A model generated the notes under the pieces. The model did no database searches. It was not told the origin of the DNA and saw only the letters and a list, made by a program, of their open reading frames with translations. The position numbers and the translations under genes were made by a program. From Pseudomonadota bacterium (GTDB taxonomy: Bacteria > Pseudomonadota > Alphaproteobacteria > Rhizobiales > Xanthobacteraceae): a stretch of DNA of 64,000 bases. Within the stretch, counting starts at the first letter, position 1, and each line of letters begins with the position of its first letter. This document shows, in pieces, positions 17,744 through 26,797 of this stretch. Where the stretch lies: NCBI GenBank assembly GCA_023423415.1, contig JAFAFP010000151.1, positions 11,291 through 75,290 of the forward strand, written 5' to 3'.

Positions 17744-19000
17744 TCAGGACCGATACACGTGGCGCGTGGTCGATGTTTCCGCCACCACGCGCCCGCGCTT
17801 GATTACGCAGAGACGGTCGGCCTGCTTCGTGATCGCGTCCGCGGGAGAGGACGCATCGATGATCACCATGTCGCCAAGGCAACCGGGCGCCGTTCCGTAA
17901 TCATCAAGGCGCAGAAGCCGCGCCGCGTTACGCGTCGGCATCGCGAAGACAGCCTCGATTTCGTCCGGCTGGCTCATATGGGCCGCATGCGCGGCTATTA
18001 GCGCCACTTCAAGCATGTCGCTGCGACCGAACGGATAGAAGGTATCCTTAACGCAATCCTGCCCGAACGATACATTGGCGCCAGCGGCGATCAATTCCTT
18101 GACCCGGGTGATTCCACGCCGCTTGGGTTGGCGATCCAGTCTGCCCTGCAACATCAGATTCGTTACCGGGTTCATGATCATGTTGACGCCGGCTTCCCGC
18201 ACGAGCGAAATGATCTGGTCGGCGTAATCGTCCGGATAGGCTGCGAGCGCACAGGTATGGCCAGCAGTGACACGGCCGTGCCAGCCGCGCGCGATGGCTT
18301 CGCGCGCCAACATTTCAAGCGTCCGTGCCGCCGGGTTGTCCGTCTCGTCGACATGCATGTCGACGTCGGCATCGTATTTCTGCGCAATGTCGAATGCGAT
18401 GCGAATGTGCGCAAGGCTATCTTCTGGCGAGGCTTCATTGAACGGCATCCCGCCGACGACATCCGCGCCCATCTCCATAGCCTGCCAAAGGAGATCTTCG
18501 GTCCCCGGATTGCTGAGAATGCCTTCCTGCGGGAATGCGACGATTTCGATGTCTATCAAATCTGAATATTGACGCTTTGCCTCGAGGACCCCTTCCAGCG
18601 GGCGCAGACCTCCGATGGTATCGACGTCAACATGGCTCCGCATCCTTGTCACACCATTGGCAACCGCGGACTGGATGACGCGCCCCGCACGGCCGACAAT
18701 GTCCTCGACTGTGTACTTCTTCTTGCGATCCCAAATGATCTCGATCGCCTCGTCCAGGGTACCGGACACATTGACCCGCACATCTTCGTTGATCAGCGCC
18801 TTGTCGAGATGGATATGCGGCTCGATGAAGCCAGGGACAGCCAGCTTGCCCTTAGCGTCGATCACTCTTGCCTTCGATTGGTCGGTATTCGCGGTCAACG
18901 AAACATAGCGTCCGTCGCAAAAAGCATAATCCTGCGGCCCGGCTTCGCCCCACACCAAGGCGTTCTGCACGATCAGATTGATATCACCGCTCTTTGTCAT
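17744..19000 (-). CDS. Cytosine deaminase-family amidohydrolase (CodA/AtzC-like)
   Basis: 418 aa from ATG 19000; a GTG at 19012, overlapping the upstream stop as GTGA, is an alternative start. Metal-binding and catalytic motifs of the CodA group are present: H62-x-H64 in EPHIHLDK, HVDETDNP, AGHTCAL, and the Asp of SFGQDCVKD. Cytosine deaminase and the isopropylammelide hydrolase AtzC share this fold and remove an amine from a pyrimidine or s-triazine ring. Its neighbours include an AtzA/TrzN-like hydrolase and an AtzD/barbiturase-like enzyme, so a ring-deamination role is likely. The exact substrate is unknown. Confidence 0.82.
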   Translation of the reverse strand: MTKSGDINLIVQNALVWGEAGPQDYAFCDGRYVSLTANTDQSKARVIDAKGKLAVPGFIEPHIHLDKALINEDVRVNVSGTLDEAIEIIWDRKKKYTVEDIVGRAGRVIQSAVANGVTRMRSHVDVDTIGGLRPLEGVLEAKRQYSDLIDIEIVAFPQEGILSNPGTEDLLWQAMEMGADVVGGMPFNEASPEDSLAHIRIAFDIAQKYDADVDMHVDETDNPAARTLEMLAREAIARGWHGRVTAGHTCALAAYPDDYADQIISLVREAGVNMIMNPVTNLMLQGRLDRQPKRRGITRVKELIAAGANVSFGQDCVKDTFYPFGRSDMLEVALIAAHAAHMSQPDEIEAVFAMPTRNAARLLRLDDYGTAPGCLGDMVIIDASSPADAITKQADRLCVIKRGRVVAETSTTRHVYRS

Positions 19001-19008
19001 CGCAACAA

Positions 19009-19782
19009 TCACCCCAACACCCGACGGAGGAAGTTTCTCAGACGTTCGCTCTTCGGATTGCCGAACAGCTCGGCCGGCGGCCCCTGCTCGACGATCTCTC
19101 CGCCGTCCATGAAAATCACGCGATCGGACACGTCTCGCGCGAATGCCATTTCATGGGTCACGACGAACATTGTCATGCCCTCCTTCGCCAGGTCCCGCAT
19201 AACCCCCAGAACCTCGCCAACCAGTTCCGGATCGAGCGCCGAAGTCACTTCATCAAACAGAATGACTTTGGGCTCCATAGCGAGCGCCCGCGCAATGGCG
19301 ACACGCTGCTGCTGACCGCCTGATAATTGCGAGGGATACACATACATTTTCTCGGATAGGCCAACTTTGGCCAGCAGGTTCGACGCCTTCTCGATGGCCT
19401 GCTGCTTCGGGATTCCCCGGACCCGAATGGGCGCCTCGATGACGTTTTCGATCACACTGAGATGAGGAAACAGATTGAACTGCTGAAACACGATCCCAAT
19501 CATCGCACGCGTGGCATTGAGCGCAGCATCCGGCAACTTGACGAGATTTCCATCTTTGTCTTTTCGGTACCCAATCAGGGTCCCATTGACCCACACCTCA
19601 CCCGGACCATAGGCCTCCAGAAAATTCACGCAGTTAAGCAGCGTGCTTTTTCCCGATCCGCTTGGACCGATGACACACACCACCTCTCCAGCAGCGACGC
19701 CGATGTCGATGCCTTTGAGGACGTGCAGGCTGCCGTAGTACTTATGCAAGCCCTTGATTTGAATGAGATGGCTCACGGTCAT
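19009..19782 (-). CDS. Amino-acid-type ABC transporter ATP-binding protein
   Basis: 257 aa. Walker [11 protein letters not shown]-loop FQQFNLF, signature [15 protein letters not shown], Walker [13 protein letters not shown] and H-loop VTHEMAFA are all intact. ATG 19782 overlaps the stop of the upstream binding-protein gene (TGATG), and its own stop overlaps the possible GTG start of the CodA-like gene, so the three are translationally coupled. It is the GlnQ/HisP type, matching the single permease at 21925-22578. An unusual insert ([15 protein letters not shown]) follows Walker A. Confidence 0.93.
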   Translation of the reverse strand: MTVSHLIQIKGLHKYYGSLHVLKGIDIGVAAGEVVCVIGPSGSGKSTLLNCVNFLEAYGPGEVWVNGTLIGYRKDKDGNLVKLPDAALNATRAMIGIVFQQFNLFPHLSVIENVIEAPIRVRGIPKQQAIEKASNLLAKVGLSEKMYVYPSQLSGGQQQRVAIARALAMEPKVILFDEVTSALDPELVGEVLGVMRDLAKEGMTMFVVTHEMAFARDVSDRVIFMDGGEIVEQGPPAELFGNPKSERLRNFLRRVLG

Positions 19783-20570
19783 CACTTCGACTTCCCAAAC
19801 CACTTGGCACGGATGCGCTCCAGTTCCCCATTAGCTTTCGCTTGTTTCAGGATGCGATTGATTTCGGCCATCAACGTCTTGTCTTCCAAACGCGTGTTAA
19901 TTCCGACCCAGCCGGAGTCGTAGGTCGCTGTGACTTTCACCCGCGGAAAATTTTTGTGAATGAGATACTGCAACGGCGGCAGGTTACTCACCACCGCATC
20001 GCTGCGACCAATCTCGAGATCTCTGAGAGCGAGCATGAGCGTGTCGTAGGTCTTGATCTCTTTTGCTGATTTGATTGAGCGAGCCTCACGCTCACCCGTC
20101 GTCCCGAGCTCGGCGCCGATAACTTTCCCGTCAAGCGCGCTCTTCGACGCGATTGCCGTCTTATCGTCGCGCACCGCGATGGCGACCGCCGTATCGTAAT
20201 AGGATTCAGAGAACGCCACCTGCTCAGCCCGCGCGGGCGTGTGGGTCATAGCCGTAACCAGGAGGTCGACCTTTCCGCTTTTCAGCGAGGGTATAAGGCC
20301 CTTGAAGTCGATGACGGAAATATCGGCTTTCACACCGAGTTCTTTGGCAACCAGCTCGGCAAGGTCGACATCGAAGCCCACAAGTTTGTCGCCCTCCTTG
20401 AACTCGAAGGGTGGATAGACGCCAGAGTTGGCGATCTTAATAACACCCGATGCTTTGACTTTCTCGAGCGCGTCCTGGGCGCCTGCACCGGTCGCAAACA
20501 GAGTTCCGACAGCAACACCCGCGAGCAAGGACAGTTCACGCAGGCTTTTCGCAGAGAGGCACAGTGTCAT
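19782..20570 (-). CDS. Family 3 ABC transporter substrate-binding protein
   Basis: 262 aa with a signal peptide ending near TGAGAQ. Conserved SBP_bac_3 features: [58 protein letters not shown], and [13 protein letters not shown]. It has a GGAGC ribosome site and is coupled to the ATPase gene by a TGATG overlap. It resembles the 16900-17688 protein in layout but has clearly diverged, so the two may bind different ligands of one pathway. Confidence 0.92.
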   Translation of the reverse strand: MTLCLSAKSLRELSLLAGVAVGTLFATGAGAQDALEKVKASGVIKIANSGVYPPFEFKEGDKLVGFDVDLAELVAKELGVKADISVIDFKGLIPSLKSGKVDLLVTAMTHTPARAEQVAFSESYYDTAVAIAVRDDKTAIASKSALDGKVIGAELGTTGEREARSIKSAKEIKTYDTLMLALRDLEIGRSDAVVSNLPPLQYLIHKNFPRVKVTATYDSGWVGINTRLEDKTLMAEINRILKQAKANGELERIRAKWFGKSK

Positions 20571-20582
20571 TCTCGCGCTCCT

Positions 20583-21911
20583 TCAATGGAGGTGGGTTGC
20601 ATATCGAGCGGCCAGCATTTCGGCCTCCCTGAACACGGCTTTCTCGTCAAAAGTTAGAATTTCACCGTTGCGCACAACGACCCGACCACCGATGACGACA
20701 TGACGGACCTGCAGCCTGCCACAGAACACAAGCTGTCGATGGATGTCGTTGAGGGGATACAGACGCGCGTCGCTACGCTCGAAGACGACAATGTCAGCCT
20801 TTTGACCAGCAGCAATGGTGCCGACGTCGCTCATGCCAAAGCGCGCACCGATGGTCCCTGTCGTCATTCCCAGAACATCCGGCACAGTCGGCCTGATCGC
20901 CTGACCCATCGCACCTTGCAACAGGCTCGCCATCTTCATGGCCTCAAACATGTCCTGACTGTCGTTGCTTGCGGCGCCGTCTGCACCGAGCGCCACCGCA
21001 ATGCCTCGATCAAGCATCGCGGGCACCGGAGCGATCCCGCTTCCAAGTCGCAAGTTGCTCATCGGATTGTGAACGACCGTCGTCCGGCTATTTGCCAACA
21101 GATCAAGATCGGTATCGTCCACCCAGACGCAGTGAGCGAGACTGACCTTGTCATTCAGCAGGCCGAAAGAATCCAAATGGCGAACGGTCGAGCGGCCATA
21201 GATTTCGGCGGCTTCCTGCCGCTGCGTACGTGTTTCGTCGACATGCATCTGAACGCAGACATCGTATTTTCTGCTGAGGTTGCCCACCATTTCCATGAGC
21301 TGGTCGGTGCAGCGATGCGGCGCCGACGGCCCTAACATAACAGTGCCGAGCCCCGAGGGGTCATGCCATGCCTTGATGGCGGCACGGCACATTGCCCCAG
21401 TTTCCTCAAGAGAGAGGACGGGTTTCACCCAAGGCGGCATAATGCGATCACGCAGCATAATGGCAATTGCGAACCGCATTCCCGCTTCGCGATAGGCCTC
21501 GGTGGCAGCCCTTATCGCCTCCAATGACATCGGCGTCTGACGAAAATGATCGACGACTGCTGTCGTCCCCGTCCGCAGCATCTCGGAACATCCCAGCAAC
21601 ACCGCGATCCGGATTTCGGCCGGCGTTAGCTGATCGAGCCTGGGCCAAATCGCTCCAGCCCAATCCTCGAAGGCGATGCGATCCACCGCACCACGCGCAA
21701 GATTTTCCGGCGAATGCGAATGAGCATTCAGGAGACCCGGCATTACGATCCCGTCGACCGCATCCAGCCGGTCTAGCGTATCCGATGCCACAGGCGATGC
21801 ACCGCCAACATCGGTGATCCGGTCCTTGGCAATTGTGACACGGCAACGATCGGACACCGTGACCGATTGATCTAGCGCTACAACCATTCCGTTTTCGATG
21901 CTGAGCGCCAT
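20583..21911 (-). CDS. AtzA/TrzN/MtaD-family amidohydrolase
   Basis: 442 aa from ATG 21911. The subtype III amidohydrolase metal site is visible: H64-x-H66 in LNAHSHSPENLARG, MHVDETRTQ, SLAHCVW, and the Asp in ALGADGAASNDSQDMFEAM, with NPMSNLRLGSGIAPVP. This group includes atrazine chlorohydrolase, TrzN, S-adenosylhomocysteine deaminase and guanine deaminase-like enzymes, which displace an amine or halide from an N-heteroaromatic ring. The gene lies between the SBP gene and the permease gene on one strand. Substrate is not determinable from sequence, but context supports an s-triazine- or pyrimidine-like ring. Confidence 0.85.
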   Translation of the reverse strand: MALSIENGMVVALDQSVTVSDRCRVTIAKDRITDVGGASPVASDTLDRLDAVDGIVMPGLLNAHSHSPENLARGAVDRIAFEDWAGAIWPRLDQLTPAEIRIAVLLGCSEMLRTGTTAVVDHFRQTPMSLEAIRAATEAYREAGMRFAIAIMLRDRIMPPWVKPVLSLEETGAMCRAAIKAWHDPSGLGTVMLGPSAPHRCTDQLMEMVGNLSRKYDVCVQMHVDETRTQRQEAAEIYGRSTVRHLDSFGLLNDKVSLAHCVWVDDTDLDLLANSRTTVVHNPMSNLRLGSGIAPVPAMLDRGIAVALGADGAASNDSQDMFEAMKMASLLQGAMGQAIRPTVPDVLGMTTGTIGARFGMSDVGTIAAGQKADIVVFERSDARLYPLNDIHRQLVFCGRLQVRHVVIGGRVVVRNGEILTFDEKAVFREAEMLAARYATHLH

Positions 21912-21924
21912 GACAATGTTCCTG

Positions 21925-22578
21925 TCAGGGTATCGCGAAGCGCTTTTCCAGGCGCGACACAAACCAGATCAACGGCAAGGTCATGAGCAGATAGATCAAT
22001 GCGACACCAGCGAATGGACTGAATGTATTCGCCTTCCAGGTCATGATCTCGAGACCCGAGCGCAGCAATTCGCTCAGTGCGATGGTAGATACCAGCGCTG
22101 TATTCTTCAGAAGCGTGATCGATTCATTGGTGATCGGCGGCAGTACGCGGCGGATCACCTGCGGAAGAATAATGCGCCGCATCGCAAGCCCATAGGACAT
22201 GCCCAGGGAGCGGGCGGCACGCATCTGGCCCTTGTCGATAGATTGAATGCCTGCCCGAACGATTTCGGATACGTAGGCCCCATTCGTTACCGACAGAGCA
22301 ATCACGGCGACGGTGAAGGCGGAAAGTTGTATCCCCGCTGCCGGCAGACCGTAATACAGGAACATAATGGTCACGAGCAGCGGTATTCCGCGCATCATGG
22401 TCGTGAAGCACACCGCAAAGAAACTGATGATGCGATTGGTCGATACCCGGGCTATTCCGCCGAACAGCCCCAATGTCAGCCCAATGACTACGGATATGAT
22501 CGTGAGTTGGAGCGTGAGCCACGCGCCCTTAAGCAAGGCAGGGATGGAATCAATGAAGATATCCCATTGAAAGTCCAT
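21925..22578 (-). CDS. Amino-acid-type ABC transporter permease
   Basis: 217 aa, typical of HisQM/GlnP permeases, with about five membrane segments. The EAA loop is seen in ARSLGMSYGLAMRRIILPQVIRRVLPPI. Conserved TTMMRGIPLLVTIMFLYYGLP is also present. A GGAG ribosome site precedes ATG 22578. Only one permease gene is present, so the channel would be a homodimer. It belongs with the ATPase (19009-19782) and the two family 3 binding proteins, although amidohydrolase genes are interleaved. Confidence 0.92.
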   Translation of the reverse strand: MDFQWDIFIDSIPALLKGAWLTLQLTIISVVIGLTLGLFGGIARVSTNRIISFFAVCFTTMMRGIPLLVTIMFLYYGLPAAGIQLSAFTVAVIALSVTNGAYVSEIVRAGIQSIDKGQMRAARSLGMSYGLAMRRIILPQVIRRVLPPITNESITLLKNTALVSTIALSELLRSGLEIMTWKANTFSPFAGVALIYLLMTLPLIWFVSRLEKRFAIP

Positions 22579-22726
22579 GTCAGCTACTCCGCAGCAGGAT
22601 CGATGTGAGTTGACTTCATCCGAGCCGATCTGTGTGAGGCGAAGGCCGGCATGACAGCTCCTACAGCGTCAGCGACCTTCCGCTTCGATCGGCTCTCACA
22701 GGAATGAAATTACCCTTTGCACGAGG

Positions 22727-23821
22727 TCATTCACCCACATCGACGATTGCAATAACCGGGCCACCACCCTGTGGGCCCTGATGCATGGCATCCACCGACA
22801 CGAACACGGCCGGATCACCGATCGCGAGGGCGGCGATGGAACTCACCGCCGCCTTCGAATGGCGATGGTGATGCACGTCGGAATCGTCCAGCATGATTTG
22901 GCGGCGGCCGCGCAGCCTGCCGGTGCGATCGGCCTCACACTTCATGAAGCAGTTGACCACCTTGCCATTGAGATGACTTGCATTCGGGCGCTCCGGCAGA
23001 TCAAGACCCGCGTTTCGGATCGCCTCGTAGATGCCGTCGATATCGAGCGCATCCTTCATCACGCTGTGGCCGATCCGATAGGGTCCCCCGGCGCCTTCGC
23101 GATTGCCGAGCAGAACAATCTGCGCCTGATCGAGTTCGACGCCTGAAGAGCAAGACGCAACCGACGAATACAAATCGAGATTGCGACAGATCTCCTCGGC
23201 TTTCGGCATTTTGATCTCGCCGAGCGCAACCGCAATGCCAAGACCAGTGGTGCCGTTTGAAACTCCCATCGAGTCATGCACCTCGCAGAACACATCCTTG
23301 CCGCGTGAATGGGCATCCTGGATGGTCTCGATGGTCAGCAGCGGGGTTTTAGTCTGCACGTAATGCACGTCGCGAGGATCCGATATCCCCGCATCTTTCA
23401 TCGCAAGACGCACACCCTCGGCGACTTTTTCGACCATTGCCGGGCGGCCGATATCCTCAGGCAGAATGACCGGACTGAGCGCAGTACCCATTGCCAGGCG
23501 CGCCTTGCCCGCTGATCCTGTTTTGTTATTTCGCGCAAACACTGTGGCATGCGGAGTCATGATGCCATCACAACCACCCGACCAAACCATTGGGATCTGT
23601 TTGATCTCGGCGTCGGAGCGGGTGCCGTGCTTTTTAAGGACGCCGCGAAACGCCTGGTCTGACAGGATGCGAGTGAAGTCGTTGACCCCGCCATTACCTT
23701 CAGTCTTTCCGATAACGGCGATCACCTCGTCGGCCCCGAAGCGGCCCCGGGTGATGAATTCGTCAAGACCTGAAGCGTCCATAACGCTCTTGATTTCGAC
23801 TTTCACGACGTCAATCGCCAT
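22727..23821 (-). CDS. Ring-opening cyclic amide hydrolase (cyanuric acid amidohydrolase / barbiturase family)
   Basis: 364 aa from ATG 23821 with GGGGGAG upstream; this equals the length of AtzD/TrzD. The fold is rare and distinctive. The three lysine/serine dyads can be matched: K39 (GKTEGNGG) with S81 (WSGGCDG), K158 (QTKTPLL) with S225/S226 (CSSGVE), and K294 (MKCEADR) with S327/S328 (AVSSIAAL). Also present are [22 protein letters not shown] and the C-terminal [12 protein letters not shown]. Members open cyanuric acid (to carboxybiuret) or barbituric acid (to ureidomalonate). Which applies here cannot be decided by eye. It is divergent from a MocR-type regulator. Confidence 0.88.
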   Translation of the reverse strand: MAIDVVKVEIKSVMDASGLDEFITRGRFGADEVIAVIGKTEGNGGVNDFTRILSDQAFRGVLKKHGTRSDAEIKQIPMVWSGGCDGIMTPHATVFARNNKTGSAGKARLAMGTALSPVILPEDIGRPAMVEKVAEGVRLAMKDAGISDPRDVHYVQTKTPLLTIETIQDAHSRGKDVFCEVHDSMGVSNGTTGLGIAVALGEIKMPKAEEICRNLDLYSSVASCSSGVELDQAQIVLLGNREGAGGPYRIGHSVMKDALDIDGIYEAIRNAGLDLPERPNASHLNGKVVNCFMKCEADRTGRLRGRRQIMLDDSDVHHHRHSKAAVSSIAALAIGDPAVFVSVDAMHQGPQGGGPVIAIVDVGE

Positions 23822-23900
23822 GACCGCTCCCCCATGTCTGCGCGTTGTTTCGCGCTTTTGAATCTCTGTCGTCTTCAACAGGACGATCGCTGCACTGCCG

Positions 23901-24057
23901 TACAAATGGAATGCATCACTACAATTAGTCAAACATAGTTTTGTACTGTCAGCAACTGTCATCACGCATCATGTTTAGAGGCAGAATGACACAGTTAATG
24001 CCGAAATATACTGGCGATCTGACTTTTGATTTGATAGTACAAATACAAGCACAAATA
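23901..24057. promoter_or_regulatory. Repeated GTACAAA(T) sites in the divergent promoter
   Basis: The 256-bp gap between the ring-opening hydrolase and the MocR gene is A/T-rich. It carries GTACAAAT at 23901-23908, its inverted form TTTGTAC at 23942-23948, and AGTACAAATAC at 24036-24046 followed by ACAAATA at 24051-24057. MocR/GntR regulators commonly bind such repeated half-sites in their own divergent promoter. The repeats are seen directly; binding is inferred. Confidence 0.5.
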
Positions 24058-24077
24058 TTTTTTTGAGATGCCGGCAC

Positions 24078-25577
24078 ATGAAAACAGTGAAACGCCCTCG
24101 GGAAATTTCGCCCGAGCACCTCAACATCACGCTATCCCCCAACGGGCCCGCAGTCTTTGTGCAGATACGAGAACAGATCCGCAGCCTCATTGCGCAAGGT
24201 CACCTTGCACCGGGCATGCGATTGCCGGCCATTCGAACACTAGCGAAACAACTTGGCGTCAATCAGATCACCGTTGCTCGTGCTTATCGTCAACTTGGAG
24301 AGGGCGGAATCATCGAAGGCCGCCACGGAGGCGGCACCTATGTTGCGTCACCGACATCTTTGATTGAGACGACCTCAGCTTCGGAACCCAGCAAGCGTAG
24401 CGACCCATTGCTTGCGGAACGGCTGTTTGAACTGGCGCACGCACCCGGCGTGATTAGCTTTAGTGCAAATTATCCTCACCTCGATGCAAAGCGAATTTCG
24501 AATTTTCGCGAGTGCCTGACTCAGGCAATCAATCTGAAGCTCGATTCATGCCTGCTCTATGAACCCCCAACCGGGCGGCCATCATTGCAGCTACAGATTG
24601 GCAAGTATCTCGCAAGCCAGGGAATCGATATCGATCCACATACCGTAGTGGTGACGTCCGGCGCACAACAGGCGATCGACCTGACCGTGAAAGCATTGGT
24701 GTCTCCCAACACTCCCGTCATTGTGGAGCGTCCGGCCTATTATGGCGCGATCAATGCTTTTCAAGGTGCTGGTGCCCGAATCCTCGAGGTTCCGCTGCAG
24801 GACGACGGCATGGACCTGGAGATCCTTGAAGCTCTTCTCTCGCGACACCGCGCGAAAGTCATCTACACAAACCCGACATTTCAAAATCCAACCGGCATAA
24901 CCATGAGCGAAGCCAAACGACACGCGCTATTGGCTCTCGCGCGCCGATTCAACGCCACCATCCTGGAAGATGACCATTCGTCGGACCTGCGCTTCAGAGG
25001 TCTCCCGCTTCCGTCCATTCGCGCCTTGGCAAAGCCGGAAGATCCCGTCTGTCATGTCCGCGGTTTCGGAAAGATTGCCCTTCCAGGATTCCGGATGGGT
25101 TTTCTTGTCGCTCCCAATTCGGTGCGGCAGAAAGTCCTTAAGTTAAAGGCGCATGCCGATTTGCACTGCAATGCATTGATACAGGAAGCTCTGGCCATCT
25201 ATATGGAGAAGGATCACTTCAAGCGTTCGACTGCCTGGATGAAGACGTATTACGGCGAACGGCAACAGCGCCTGTACGACAGCCTCCTTGCGGAAATGCC
25301 GAAAGGCACCGAAATCATCCGCCCCGATGGCGGTCTAAGCCTGTGGCTAACTTTGCCGGGCGACGCCTTCGTTTCCGAGCTTTATTTTCGCGCTGTCAGG
25401 CGTGGCGTTGCCTTTGTTCCGGGAGAGGTCTTTTTCGCAAGCTCTCCCAATCATAGATCACTGCGGATCAGTTTTGGTTTGAACCGTGACGATGAATTGC
25501 AGGACGGCGTCAGCCGCCTCTGCTCAGTCGTCAACGATCTCACCAATCGCCCCAACCGGGGCATGGTGCTTATCTGA
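24078..25577 (+). CDS. MocR-type regulator (GntR winged helix fused to a PLP aminotransferase-like domain)
   Basis: 499 aa. Residues ~20-90 form a GntR-type winged helix (VQIREQIRSLIAQGHLAPGM, QITVARAYRQLG, GTYVAS). Residues ~110-490 are a fold-type I aminotransferase domain with TSGAQQAIDL, TNPTFQNPTG, EDDHSSDLRF and the PLP lysine in GFGKIALPGFRMGF. MocR proteins use PLP or an amino-compound adduct as effector. It is divergent from the ring-opening hydrolase across a promoter with repeated GTACAAA sites, so it probably controls that cluster. ATG 24078 is preferred over an in-frame TTG at 24063. Confidence 0.93.
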   Translation: MKTVKRPREISPEHLNITLSPNGPAVFVQIREQIRSLIAQGHLAPGMRLPAIRTLAKQLGVNQITVARAYRQLGEGGIIEGRHGGGTYVASPTSLIETTSASEPSKRSDPLLAERLFELAHAPGVISFSANYPHLDAKRISNFRECLTQAINLKLDSCLLYEPPTGRPSLQLQIGKYLASQGIDIDPHTVVVTSGAQQAIDLTVKALVSPNTPVIVERPAYYGAINAFQGAGARILEVPLQDDGMDLEILEALLSRHRAKVIYTNPTFQNPTGITMSEAKRHALLALARRFNATILEDDHSSDLRFRGLPLPSIRALAKPEDPVCHVRGFGKIALPGFRMGFLVAPNSVRQKVLKLKAHADLHCNALIQEALAIYMEKDHFKRSTAWMKTYYGERQQRLYDSLLAEMPKGTEIIRPDGGLSLWLTLPGDAFVSELYFRAVRRGVAFVPGEVFFASSPNHRSLRISFGLNRDDELQDGVSRLCSVVNDLTNRPNRGMVLI

Positions 25578-25617
25578 TAAAAGGCGCAGGCCAGCTCGCG
25601 CCCACGACCTCGGCTCC

Positions 25618-26643
25618 TCAATTCAGCTTCAGGTCGGCGGCCGGAGGCAAAAACGACGCATCGAAAATGTCCGCACCTTTCGGCTTGGGATTTTTGAAAG
25701 TGTAAGTCATGGCGATTTGATCGATCGACTGATCGAGCCGACCCATGTCGGCACGGCCGAAGCCATTGGCCATGACGCGGCTTGTCACAATATTGTCCTT
25801 CAACATCATCCGCAGCCGTTCAAGCTCCACTTCCCGTTTGGCCACATCGTTTCGCTTCATAATGGAAGCGATTGCCGCCTCCGGATCCTTCACCGTGTCT
25901 TTCAGCCCCTTCGCGAAGGCAGCGAGAAACTTCCGAACTGCAGCCGGATTTTCCTCCGCGAATTTTGTGTTCACCACGATGGCATTGCCGTAGAGGTTCA
26001 CGCCATAATCAGCCATCAGCATGATGACGATGTCGTCTGCAGGAACGCCCCGCTCCTTCAGATTGATAGCGTTGAACGAGAAGGCGGCGATCGCGTCGAC
26101 CTGACCGCCAGCGAGCATGGGTTCGCGAACCGGAAAGCCGATATTGTCAATCGTGACGGTGGCAGGATCGATCTTGTTGGCGTGAGTGAAGATTTTCCAT
26201 TGTGCATAGGCTGCGTCCGCCGCCGGCGCTCCGAGCCGCTTGCCGGCAAGATCTGCTGGCTTGGTCACTCCGCGGCTTTTCAGGCTGATGATTGCGAATG
26301 GCGGCTGGTCGTGAACGATGAATATCGCCTTGATCGGCGCATTCGGATTCGCGTCTCGGAACTTGATCAGCGAATTTATATCGCCCGACGCGATATTGTA
26401 GACGCCCGAGGCCACGCGATTGAGCGGCTCGAGCGAGCCACCCGCGGTATCGATCGTAACGTCAAGCCCCTCTGCCTTGAAATATCCCCTGTCGAGCGGG
26501 ACCAGAAATGGCGTGACCTGCCCCTCAAATTTCCAGTCGAGCGAAAATTTCACCGGTGTTTGCGCGGCAGCTCCGTTCGCCGCGACCATTGCGGCCATCG
26601 CAATAGCAGGCCCGAGAAATCGCGTGATCAATGAGGCGAACAT
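25618..26643 (-). CDS. SsuA/THI5-like ABC transporter substrate-binding protein
   Basis: 341 aa from ATG 26643, preceded by GAGGGT. A signal peptide (FLGPAIAMAAMVAANGAAAQ) leads an NMT1/SsuA-type binding domain: FSLDWKFEGQVTPFLVPLDRGYF, GDINSLIKFRDANP, DLAGKRLGAPAADAA. This group binds pyrimidine precursors, sulfonates, nitrate or taurine. No cognate permease or ATPase is adjacent; it sits divergent to the hydantoinase gene and may dock to transporter parts encoded elsewhere. A pyrimidine-like ligand would suit the neighbours. Confidence 0.88.
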   Translation of the reverse strand: MFASLITRFLGPAIAMAAMVAANGAAAQTPVKFSLDWKFEGQVTPFLVPLDRGYFKAEGLDVTIDTAGGSLEPLNRVASGVYNIASGDINSLIKFRDANPNAPIKAIFIVHDQPPFAIISLKSRGVTKPADLAGKRLGAPAADAAYAQWKIFTHANKIDPATVTIDNIGFPVREPMLAGGQVDAIAAFSFNAINLKERGVPADDIVIMLMADYGVNLYGNAIVVNTKFAEENPAAVRKFLAAFAKGLKDTVKDPEAAIASIMKRNDVAKREVELERLRMMLKDNIVTSRVMANGFGRADMGRLDQSIDQIAMTYTFKNPKPKGADIFDASFLPPAADLKLN

Positions 26644-26797
26644 GTGAGACCCTCTGTCAGCTTTATCCGGCTGCTCAAGCTGAACAGAAAATCTATTGAT
26701 CAGCAATTCGATTATTCTGATAAATTTTCCACGCGACAGTCGCGAGATAACACAAATAGCCGCACAATCTGGGGCGTCGCTTTGCGAGGAGACTACG

